Of a stretch of DNA of 21,778 nt, positions 1 to 6,735 are shown one piece after another. The stretch lies in the IMG/VR virus record IMGVR_UViG_3300031669_000264, positions 1-21,778 of that record; one strand, 5' to 3'. This stretch comes from a virus. Below the pieces are notes generated by a model. The model had not been told where the DNA came from. It made no database searches and saw nothing but the letters and a program-made list of their open reading frames with translations. Both the position numbers and the translations under genes were made by a program. How positions within the stretch are numbered: the stretch's first letter is position 1; every line of letters starts with the position of its first letter.

Positions 1-664
1 GCGGGGCGCTCATTTGCAGCACGCCGCCGTCGTTAATAAACGACACACCTACAAAGACGAAGTTGTATTGAAACGGAACCGGAATGGATCGGTTATTGAT
101 GAGCTGATTTAGTGCGGTGAACACCGGGCCGGCAAATGACGAGATGGTGAATGTATTGCCTGACACCGTAATGGACGGAGGAAGATTCAAGACAGGAAGG
201 TCGCTTCCGTTCGGCCCGTTGATAAATCGACTTATGCGATTTTTCAGCCACTGCATCGTGAAGACTTGACCATCCCCACGGTACAGAATCCATGTCAGTA
301 CTCGCTTGTATATATCGTCCGTGGCAATGGAAGAAAGACCCGACGACTCATATAGTAGGCCGTCATAGTCCAGCACGTCATACGGGACGCTGTTGTAACC
401 AGCGGTGACATACTTCGTCTGTGTGGCGAGAACGGGTCGCGCGACACCATAGACGCCTTGGCCAAGCCAATCGAGAAGTGATCCTGTGATGTTGGGCGAG
501 ACATAGAGGCCAAAGGGCGTACCCGTGAACCAGTCCAGATAGCCTTGCGCTAGCGCGTTTTGCGAGGCAACGAACGCCTGAAGGTCCGCATCATCGGAAT
601 ACTCTTGATACAGATAGGACGGGATAACCGTTTGCAGTGGGGTGGTGGAAAAGGATTCGATCAT
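1..664 (-). CDS. Tail/baseplate wedge protein, DUF2612 (P2 gpI-like), partial
   Basis: I translated this open frame by hand. It starts at ATG 664-662, overlaps the stop of the preceding gene as ATGA, and runs without a stop to the left edge, giving 221 codons with the C-terminus missing. The product begins MIESFSTTPLQTVIPSYLYQ and contains ADLQAFVASQNALAQGYLDWF and, further on, LLDWLGQGVYGVARPVL. This resembles the DUF2612 family of phage tail proteins, which take the place of P2 gpI or Mu gp48 in linking baseplate wedges to fibres. Its position next to baseplate J and the fibre fits that role. There is no signal peptide or membrane segment. The family call rests on recalled sequence patterns; the structural role is inferred from synteny. 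Confidence 0.8.
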   Translation of the reverse strand, partial: MIESFSTTPLQTVIPSYLYQEYSDDADLQAFVASQNALAQGYLDWFTGTPFGLYVSPNITGSLLDWLGQGVYGVARPVLATQTKYVTAGYNSVPYDVLDYDGLLYESSGLSSIATDDIYKRVLTWILYRGDGQVFTMQWLKNRISRFINGPNGSDLPVLNLPPSITVSGNTFTISSFAGPVFTALNQLINNRSIPVPFQYNFVFVGVSFINDGGVLQMSAP

Positions 665-1323
665 GCCGAGCCATCCGTTTCACCGATTAAGGTGCAAGTG
701 GTGTGCGAGACGTTCGTGCCGCCACCATTGAAGAAGTTGATAGTGAAGGGGTATTCGCGGTTTCTTGAACCTGACGAAGAACCTTTCGTATCTGTGGTGT
801 AGTAGGTGCTTGGATTGCCCGAGACGATGACCGGGCTAGCGGCTGGGTTGGTTACAATGCCCCCTGCGTCCAGGTCACCTATGCCGACGGCATAGCTACC
901 CCACAGGTATTGCACGTTGATTGAGCCGGCAGGCACGGCGCCCGAGGTGACCAGGTTAAAACCCGTGGAAGGATTGGACGTGTAAAGCTGCCACGTCGTA
1001 CCCGACACAATGCGGAAGCCGATGACAGCAAACCCGGTGGAATAGAGCGGTATGGAGTAAACCGACGAGTACGAAAAACCATTGATAGAAAGCGGTGAGG
1101 CATAGCTTGTGGTGCCATACGCGGCATACAGCGTGTTCAGATCAGCGTTGACGCTTTCGATGCCTGTCGCTGCTGCTGCGGTGCCATAACTGAGCTTGGC
1201 AAACTGATCACTTAGCTCACCGGCATCATCGGAAATACCCGACACGCGGGCTTTCGTTGTGCCTGCCACATAGGGGGCAAAGATGGCGCTGAGTAGCACG
1301 CCATTGGACTTGATGCCGCTCAT
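661..1323 (-). CDS. Tail fibre-associated protein of unknown function
   Basis: A 220-residue protein whose ATG (1323-1321) overlaps the stop of the S74 fibre gene by one base (TAATG), so the two are translationally coupled. It is rich in Ser, Thr, Gly, Tyr and Ala, with no signal peptide or transmembrane segment. Residues 1-60 look alpha-helical (AGELSDQFAKLSYGTAAAAT) and the remainder looks beta-rich, ending in a segment with INFFNGGGTNVSHTTCTLIG. I do not recognise the family. The composition and its place between a fibre and a wedge protein suggest a virion surface component such as a receptor-binding tip, fibre accessory protein or adhesin. That role is inference only. Confidence 0.7.
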   Translation of the reverse strand: MSGIKSNGVLLSAIFAPYVAGTTKARVSGISDDAGELSDQFAKLSYGTAAAATGIESVNADLNTLYAAYGTTSYASPLSINGFSYSSVYSIPLYSTGFAVIGFRIVSGTTWQLYTSNPSTGFNLVTSGAVPAGSINVQYLWGSYAVGIGDLDAGGIVTNPAASPVIVSGNPSTYYTTDTKGSSSGSRNREYPFTINFFNGGGTNVSHTTCTLIGETDGSA

Positions 1324-2357
1324 TACTTCGCTTCCAGCTTGGCGAGGCGTTTCTCAAGGGCCGCGATGACCTTGGCCTGGCGGTCGATCTCCTGACCCGC
1401 CCACATGGCTTGCTCGTAGGCAATGCCGAGCATGTTGACGGCGAGACGTTTGACCTTGCGCGGCGCCTTGGGATCAACCACGTATTCAGAGACAAGGGCG
1501 GCATCAAAGCGCTTCGCGGCCTGCGCCGTGCAACCTTTGCCTGACGCGTTGATGTCAGTACGGTCGTAGCTGACGAAAGGAAGCTTGCGGTGAATTGGTC
1601 GCGGCTCAACCACCTGAATGTTCGTTTTCAGGCGAGCATCGGAGGTGTTGAAGTTGGCGATGCCCACCGACGTAACCGTTCCGCCAATGGTGACGTTGGC
1701 GCTAAACGATGCCGATGTGGCTGAGAGTGCCAAGCACGACCACGCGCCCGCATAGGTAGCTGCGCTGGTGGATCGTGCGATAGATAGCACGGTGTTGAGC
1801 ACAGCCCCCGCATCAGTGTATGAGGTCAGCGTGTAGTTGGCGCCGATGTTGGCACCGCTTTGTGCTGACTCATCGCCCAGCTTTTGCAGCCAGCGAGCCA
1901 CACCTGCCGTTTCACCTTGCAGGCCCGAGTATGTAGTGCCCGCCGTGGGGCTATTGAGCTTGAGAACGGAGCTTGTCGAAGCTGGCGATATAGTGAGCTG
2001 GCCCGTGAGTGGCGAACCACTACCCGCCGCCAATGGCAAGTAACCACCCGCCACGAAGCTCTGCATCTGCCCCGCCGTGGGTCCGTTGTAAACGTAATCC
2101 CCCACCAGCCACGACAGCGCCGTGGTGCCCTCCTGCGCACGCATCACCGTCAGCGTTGAACCCGTGATCGCCGTGGCGTACACGATTTCAAAGTTATTGC
2201 GCGTTCCCTGATCATTCAGCGTCAGGACGTAATAGGCACCCACCGGAATGGATGCTGGCAGGTTGACCGAGCTTTCCAGCGTGATGCTTGTCGCGCTGGA
2301 GGAAATGGCCGACGCCAGTCCGGTGTTGACGTTGTTGGTAAATACGAAGGTGCTCAT
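1323..2357 (-). CDS. Tail fibre with C-terminal S74 intramolecular chaperone
   Basis: A 344-residue fibre protein. The N-terminal part (about 1-100) has beta-structured repeats similar to phage fibre attachment regions (SSSATSITLESSVNLP, NNFEIVYATAITGSTLTV). The middle is Ser/Thr/Ala-rich. From residue 239 it has SDARLKTNI, the signature of the peptidase S74 / endosialidase chaperone domain, which trimerises the fibre and cuts itself off at the Ser-Asp junction; S239 and D240 fit the catalytic Ser and the following Asp. The C-terminus (about 310-344) is a charged coiled coil (IDRQAKVIAALEKRLAKLEA). It lies 12 bases after baseplate J, and the next gene starts at its stop codon. The S74 call is strong; the receptor is unknown. 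Confidence 0.85.
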   Translation of the reverse strand: MSTFVFTNNVNTGLASAISSSATSITLESSVNLPASIPVGAYYVLTLNDQGTRNNFEIVYATAITGSTLTVMRAQEGTTALSWLVGDYVYNGPTAGQMQSFVAGGYLPLAAGSGSPLTGQLTISPASTSSVLKLNSPTAGTTYSGLQGETAGVARWLQKLGDESAQSGANIGANYTLTSYTDAGAVLNTVLSIARSTSAATYAGAWSCLALSATSASFSANVTIGGTVTSVGIANFNTSDARLKTNIQVVEPRPIHRKLPFVSYDRTDINASGKGCTAQAAKRFDAALVSEYVVDPKAPRKVKRLAVNMLGIAYEQAMWAGQEIDRQAKVIAALEKRLAKLEAK

Positions 2358-2369
2358 TTAGTTTCCCGA

Positions 2370-3782
2370 TCAGACTTGGGTGACGGTGACGCCCGTGGCG
2401 GAGCAATAGAAATAGCTTTCGAGGTCCGATGCAATAATGCTCGTCCCCGCGCCAGGTGAAGCCACCACGCCGTTAATCGTCACTACAAAAGTGAGTGTCG
2501 TGACATTGGAGGGTGCGATCACTTGAGCCGCCGCGTTCTGGAACGTAGCCTGCATCTCAAGCAGGTTAATGGGCTGCCCCACATAGATGGAGTTGAGATA
2601 AGTCTGTATGGCTGGCGCAGCCAGCTGATTGACGGCAGTGCCCGCGGTAAAGCTGGGAAGCGTGGTATTCCACGTCACCGCCACCGTCACCACCTGCTGC
2701 GGCGGGTTAACAAACGTGATGTTGTAGGTATTCGGATTCTGGTAGATCGAGACGTACACATTGCGCGGGTTTGGCGTCAGCGTGGCGCCTCCCGTATATG
2801 TGCCAAAAGCCGATCCATCCGTGGTCGTCGTGATCGTGGTCGCCGTGACGGACGCCACCGTATAGGTCACGTCAAAGCCTGTCGGTGTAGCGCCCGTTAC
2901 CGCGAAAGTCTGTCCAGCGATGTACCCGTGATTGAGGTTGGTCGTAATAACCACCGGGTTAGCCGCGGTCATGCCAGTGATGGCAAGTTGCGACCCCTGA
3001 ATCGCAGCAATGTCCGGCACACCCTGAAGGATGGCCGCGCCTACCGCATAGGCATCACCTCCACCGCAAATGATCTGCCAACCTCCTGAGACGGCATTGA
3101 TCGAGACAAGCTGTGGCTGCACTCCCGTGATCTTGTTCAGCAGGGTTTTGACGTATTCCGGCGTGCCCACGGACGTCATCTGCCCAGCCTGTATGACGCG
3201 TGAGCGATAGCTCTGCACGCTTTCGGCGCCCGTGGCCGGCGTTCCTGCCTCGGTGTTGTTCACCGTCAGCGTGTAAGCACTGGGCACGGAGGTGATGATC
3301 TGGTTGACTGTATCGGCAGGGATGGCGAATGTTCCGGAGGTGGTGGCCACTGCGTAGAGTTGTGGGCTATATCCGCCCGTCTCGATCACTCCACCGTCTT
3401 GCAGCGCGAACTGATGCGATCCATCGGACACCGTGAAGCCCGGCGACAAAACATAACCTGCCGGGCCGGCGAACTGAACATAAACGCTGGCATTCGTGGG
3501 CGTTCCTTGAGGCATGCCAAACTGTGCCCCGAGCTGGGCGAGCACGAAGGCGTTCGCCCCGTAAGGCGTCACGCTATTAAGCGTTTCCACGCGGGACTGA
3601 TCCATCACGACCAGAGCACCCACATCCGTGGAACTGATGTCCTCGATCAGCGATCCCGGAAGGTTTGCCGTGTAGCCGGGATTGGTCGACGCTACGCCGT
3701 TGATCAGTTCGGCGCGCAACGTGGCGGCAGGCGTAGGTACCGGCCCTGCGCTTGTCATCACAAGCGGGATGGATGTCGTCAT
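2370..3782 (-). CDS. Baseplate wedge protein J (gpJ/gp47-like)
   Basis: A 470-residue protein of the baseplate J family, which forms the wedge that triggers sheath contraction. Typical features are LRAELINGVASTNPGYTANLPGS near the N-terminus, the beta-structured region GYVLSPGFTVSDGSHQF (110-125), and the helical GAESVQSYRSRVIQAGQMTSVGTPEYVK core (185-212). Residues about 265-336 look like an extra beta-rich module (ITGMTAANPVVITT...GHGY-like turn...GTYTGGATL) similar to the E1-FCCH-type modules seen in phage tail proteins. The start ATG 3782 overlaps the stop of the gp25-like gene (ATGA). J following a gp25-like gene is the classic contractile baseplate order. Confidence 0.9.
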   Translation of the reverse strand: MTTSIPLVMTSAGPVPTPAATLRAELINGVASTNPGYTANLPGSLIEDISSTDVGALVVMDQSRVETLNSVTPYGANAFVLAQLGAQFGMPQGTPTNASVYVQFAGPAGYVLSPGFTVSDGSHQFALQDGGVIETGGYSPQLYAVATTSGTFAIPADTVNQIITSVPSAYTLTVNNTEAGTPATGAESVQSYRSRVIQAGQMTSVGTPEYVKTLLNKITGVQPQLVSINAVSGGWQIICGGGDAYAVGAAILQGVPDIAAIQGSQLAITGMTAANPVVITTNLNHGYIAGQTFAVTGATPTGFDVTYTVASVTATTITTTTDGSAFGTYTGGATLTPNPRNVYVSIYQNPNTYNITFVNPPQQVVTVAVTWNTTLPSFTAGTAVNQLAAPAIQTYLNSIYVGQPINLLEMQATFQNAAAQVIAPSNVTTLTFVVTINGVVASPGAGTSIIASDLESYFYCSATGVTVTQV

Positions 3783-4126
3783 GTGGGCAAGTCCGAGGTC
3801 AGCACAGCGCCGCTATGCGCGACTGCCGATACGTTGTATTGAGGAGGGAATGCCCCCGAAGCGCGATTGATCGCCAGGGATGCGAAGTAAGGAGCAAACC
3901 GCGTCTGTGCCTGCATGGCGTAGTAGTCGGGAAATACCTGCGTGATGACCGTCTGGTATTGCGGTATGCCGTAGTTCGCATAGAACGGCGACTCGCCCAG
4001 ATTCAGCTTGAGCACCTGCGCCAGCGTGGTCAGGTATACGTCATCGTCAAATCCCGCCGAATCGGTACTGACTTGCACCCATGTGTAGGTGCCGTCCGGG
4101 TTGTAGTTGCGTCCATAGGTTCTGAT
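3779..4126 (-). CDS. Baseplate wedge protein, gp25/gpW-like, with apparent non-canonical start
   Basis: A small baseplate wedge protein of the T4 gp25 / P2 gpW type. The core contains DDDVYLTTLAQVLKLNLGESPF, then YANYGIPQYQTVITQVFPDYY, all typical of the family. The first standard start in frame is GTG 4078, giving 99 residues. The frame continues upstream with TYGRNYNPDGTYTWV, which looks like the family's conserved N-terminus, and then reaches TAG at 4162-4160 without any ATG, GTG or TTG. The best candidate is ATC at 4126-4124, seven bases after a strong AAGGGG site (4139-4134), giving 115 residues beginning IRTYGRN. I used this start. The real start is uncertain; GTG 4078 is the conservative alternative. 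Confidence 0.75.
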   Translation of the reverse strand: MRTYGRNYNPDGTYTWVQVSTDSAGFDDDVYLTTLAQVLKLNLGESPFYANYGIPQYQTVITQVFPDYYAMQAQTRFAPYFASLAINRASGAFPPQYNVSAVAHSGAVLTSDLPT

Positions 4127-4139
4127 AGTCCTTCCCCTT
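4126..4139 (-). promoter_or_regulatory. Shine-Dalgarno site placing the gp25-like start at ATC 4126
   Basis: AAGGGG at 4139-4134 on the minus strand overlaps the spike stop codon. Seven bases separate it from ATC at 4126-4124, a normal spacing. The out-of-frame ATG at 4116 would give an unrelated peptide. This is the only strong ribosome site upstream of the conserved YGRNYNPDGTY segment. Confidence 0.5.
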
Positions 4140-4785
4140 AAACTGGTGGGCCAGAGTTGCTACCGCCCGACTGAACGCCGCTATGGACGTGGGTCTCAAA
4201 CAAAATACCGTCGATGGCCACACCGGAGCTGTTGATGGTCACCGTCTTCCCGCCACCCGTCAGCGTGATGCCAGACGAATCCAGCTTGATAGTGTTGGAT
4301 CCAAAGGTAAGCGTCGTGCCGTTTTGATCTGTGACAACCTGCGAGGTCGTCCCCGTGGTGGTGCGGATAATCGCGCCGTTCGGGCCTTGCACCTGCGCCG
4401 CGTTCTGGTCAATCGGTGGAGAGGCTTTGCTGCTCACTGGAACGAACACCAGCGCGGACAGGTTGCCGGGTCGTGTCAGTGTCGCTGTACCTCCACCTAG
4501 ACCGCTGATGCCACCCATATAGGCGTCGGCTGGCATCGTGACGCCCAAGTCACCGACCTGCGTGGGCATCCGTATCCACGAACTTTCCGCCTTAGGCATC
4601 GTGATCTGAGGAAGCGTCAGTGGCGCCGCGTTGACCTCAAAGGCAACCGTCACCAAGGCCCCCGAAACGGCAACCACGCGGCACGGGAGCGCCCTCCCTG
4701 TACTCTGTATGGCTGACAAAGCGCGTCGCTGTGCGCCCTGATTGAGCGTCTTTTGTAGCCAGAGCTTCGTGTAGTTGCTGGCCAT
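4138..4785 (-). CDS. Baseplate central spike protein (Gp138 / gpV / gp45-like)
   Basis: A 215-residue spike at the tip of the tail tube. Residues about 25-115 look like the OB-fold domain of Gp138-type baseplate proteins (LPCRVVAVSGALVTVAFEV, then PQITMPKAESSWIRMPTQVGDLGV). Residues about 135-195 are a short beta-helix-like region (IIRTTTGTTSQVVTDQNG, LTFGSNTIKLDSSGITLTGG). The C-terminus has ETHVHSG with His199 and His201, matching the HxH motif that binds an iron ion at the apex of contractile-tail spikes. The ATG overlaps the previous stop (TAATG). Strong call. Confidence 0.9.
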   Translation of the reverse strand: MASNYTKLWLQKTLNQGAQRRALSAIQSTGRALPCRVVAVSGALVTVAFEVNAAPLTLPQITMPKAESSWIRMPTQVGDLGVTMPADAYMGGISGLGGGTATLTRPGNLSALVFVPVSSKASPPIDQNAAQVQGPNGAIIRTTTGTTSQVVTDQNGTTLTFGSNTIKLDSSGITLTGGGKTVTINSSGVAIDGILFETHVHSGVQSGGSNSGPPV

Positions 4786-5735
4786 TACACAGTCACACAG
4801 TTAAAGACAGTGACCCAACTCGCCGCATCGGATGATCGGAAGTTGCCAATCTGGCGAAGTTCGGAAACGACGAAATTGTTCTGGAACGTGCTCTTGTATT
4901 TCAGGCTTGACGGCAGCGAAGCGGCGGAAGTCGAAACAAACCCCGGAGCGTTCTGCAATCCTTTGGGCATCGTGATAATCGACCCGATTTGCAGATCGGC
5001 ACGCATGACGGTTTTCACCTGAAGCGTGTTGACATCAATCCACGTCGGCTGCCCAACAAAGTCGTTGAAGTTGAGCTGGACCGGAGCCGGCGAATAGGTC
5101 TTGTCCAAGACAATGATTTTCCCGGCCTGAATCGTGATCTCAACACGTCCGTTAAAGTTATGCTCGGTATAGTCTCCTACGTACGTGGCAAGATCATCCA
5201 GCGTCGTAGCCGCGTGGAATTCGTCATGGTTCTGCACCAGATCGGCACTGATGTTCATGCTGATCGGCAGGTCGGGGTAGGCCACCTGCAGGCAGTGCGT
5301 AAGCGCATCGGCTAGCCGCTCGCCCTTGGGCCAGATCAGCGTCAGATTACCTTGGTTCTGTGGGGTATAGATGGAAGGAAGGAGAACGAGATCCAGTGTC
5401 ATCTCCGTACCCTCCCAATTTCCGAAGGCTTGGAACACTTTCCCGGCGATGATCGTTCCTGCCTGAGCAGGATTGGCTAGAGGAAAGCCGGCCTTCATGC
5501 CGGCCTTCATGATCAGATACATGCCAGCAAACTGCGTGGCTTGGCTCACGTCCTGCAGCGATACCCCTTCGATCGTCAGCGTCTGGCCACCACTAGGCGT
5601 GCCGTAAGGAAGTACCGGCATGTCGAACTCGATGTTCAACGCGCCGGAGTCATAGACACCCCTTGGATAGGATGACCACTGCTTTGCCGCCACCGATGAT
5701 CCTGTCGGCGTGAGGGTGATGTTGTAATACCTCAT
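4785..5735 (-). CDS. Baseplate hub / tail protein (gp44/gpD position)
   Basis: A 316-residue protein just upstream of the spike gene, where the hub protein that carries the spike normally lies (Mu gp44, P2 gpD). It begins MRYYNITLTPTGSSV and contains TLTIEGVSLQDVSQATQF and a DLVLLPSIYTPQNQGNLTLIWPKG segment. The second half has LNFNDFVGQPTWIDVNTLQVKTVMR and MRADLQIGSIITMPKGL, which resemble hub domains of related phages. It carries a duplicated MKAG (MKAGMKAG, residues about 76-83) from a 12-base tandem repeat in the DNA. It overlaps the previous gene as ATGA. Function rests on synteny and resemblance to structural hub proteins. Confidence 0.75.
   Translation of the reverse strand: MRYYNITLTPTGSSVAAKQWSSYPRGVYDSGALNIEFDMPVLPYGTPSGGQTLTIEGVSLQDVSQATQFAGMYLIMKAGMKAGFPLANPAQAGTIIAGKVFQAFGNWEGTEMTLDLVLLPSIYTPQNQGNLTLIWPKGERLADALTHCLQVAYPDLPISMNISADLVQNHDEFHAATTLDDLATYVGDYTEHNFNGRVEITIQAGKIIVLDKTYSPAPVQLNFNDFVGQPTWIDVNTLQVKTVMRADLQIGSIITMPKGLQNAPGFVSTSAASLPSSLKYKSTFQNNFVVSELRQIGNFRSSDAASWVTVFNCVTV
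5487..5510. repeat. Tandem duplication of a 12-base unit
   Basis: GCCGGCCTTCAT occurs twice in a row (5487-5498 and 5499-5510). On the minus strand it encodes MKAG twice within the hub gene and keeps the frame, so it looks like a recent in-frame slippage duplication. Confidence 0.85.
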
Positions 5736-6010
5736 GGGGTTTGTTCAAAATTCCCGGTATCCTCGCGGAACAACAGCGTGGACGCGGTAAAGATGTTGGG
5801 CGCGAGATAGATGTCTGCGCCAAGCGGTGAGCCCACAAGTGCGCCGGCCCAGATAGTCGCGCCGCTCTGATCGGATAGCGTCAGATACCAGCGCTGACCA
5901 GCTAGGTTCCACATCACTGCGCCGTTGTAGCTCTGGCCGTCCAGGGTGAAGATGGTGGAGAACGGAGGTGTCGCATTATTGTTGGGCGTGAAGGCAATCA
6001 GCGTGGTCAT
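5732..6010 (-). CDS. Small baseplate plug-like tail protein (DUF6983-like)
   Basis: A 92-residue protein with a single compact beta-rich domain: FTLDGQSYNGAVMWNLAGQRWYLTLSD, then GATIWAGALVGSPLGADIYL, and a C-terminal STLLFREDTGNF. This resembles DUF6983 proteins, similar to the small plug protein of cyanophage-type simple baseplates that sits between hub and tube. It is coupled to both neighbours by ATGA overlaps, between a tail protein and the hub protein. The family call is from recall and is fairly good; the exact place in the particle is inferred. Confidence 0.7.
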   Translation of the reverse strand: MTTLIAFTPNNNATPPFSTIFTLDGQSYNGAVMWNLAGQRWYLTLSDQSGATIWAGALVGSPLGADIYLAPNIFTASTLLFREDTGNFEQTP

Positions 6011-6735
6011 AGCGGCTGCGACAAGTAGCTGATGACGGACCCGGCGGCATTCGTGATGCTGCTCGCCGCGCCTTGTGCCGGCGATCCCGCCAAGGCACTC
6101 GCGCTAGACCATCCGCTCGATGTGACCTGGGAACCGCCCGATATCTTGCTCATAAGGCTGTTGTATGCCAAGGCAGCTTGCTGCTGGGTGACCAGTGGTT
6201 TTACAAAGTCAAGCTGGTATTCCACCTGTTTCTGTTTCGTCGTGCCGCTGGTGATGTCCGTCATGGCCGTCATCAGACAGTTGGTATACAGAAAGGCCGG
6301 CGTAGCGATGTGGTAAGAGCCGCCTGCGTTGTTGTGCTGGTTGAGTGAGTTCTGCAGGGATGTGAAGATGGCCAGCTTCGTCAGATACCCGGCCGTATCC
6401 TTGACTGGCGCGATCATGTTCAGCGAGATGTTCAGCGGCTGCTGGATGATCGCGTTGGCGGCCACTTGCTGATTGGCGAAGGGATATGTGCCAATGGTGT
6501 TGCTGATCAGCGTACTTCCGGGCAACGGCAGGTAACGGGCGAAGAAGTCATCCGTGGAAAGTGACCTGGTTGTGGCAATGCCCTGCACCAGCGACGCAGC
6601 TTGACCCACTAGAGCGATGATGGGCAACATGCCGCCCGTCGTGCCGGAAGCGATACCGTCAACAAGAATGATGGGCGAGACCTGAAAGGCGAGGTCGTAG
6701 GTTGATCGGAAGGCAGAGGAAAGATTACTCATCAT
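6007..6735 (-). CDS. Tail/baseplate protein of unknown exact role
   Basis: A 242-residue protein directly after the tape measure gene and before the plug and hub genes. It starts MMSNLSSAFRSTYDLAFQVSPIILVDG, a pattern seen in tail proteins at this position in similar phages. It has a hydrophobic, Gly/Ala-rich stretch (TGGMLPIIALVGQAASLVQG, about 34-53) and an Ala/Ser-rich C-terminal tail (about 195-242). ATG codons at 6735 and 6732 are adjacent; the first overlaps the tape measure stop. It probably joins the tail tube or tape measure to the baseplate hub. That is inferred from position. Confidence 0.7.
   Translation of the reverse strand: MMSNLSSAFRSTYDLAFQVSPIILVDGIASGTTGGMLPIIALVGQAASLVQGIATTRSLSTDDFFARYLPLPGSTLISNTIGTYPFANQQVAANAIIQQPLNISLNMIAPVKDTAGYLTKLAIFTSLQNSLNQHNNAGGSYHIATPAFLYTNCLMTAMTDITSGTTKQKQVEYQLDFVKPLVTQQQAALAYNSLMSKISGGSQVTSSGWSSASALAGSPAQGAASSITNAAGSVISYLSQPL

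Noticed and set aside
93-513. Small minus-strand open frames near the left edge
   Set aside because: The frame running through 1-664 translates into a coherent DUF2612-like protein; these are other-frame shadows.
2523-3089. Plus-strand 188-residue open frame opposite baseplate J
   Set aside because: Arg-rich shadow sequence with no motif or ribosome site; the baseplate J frame is strongly supported.
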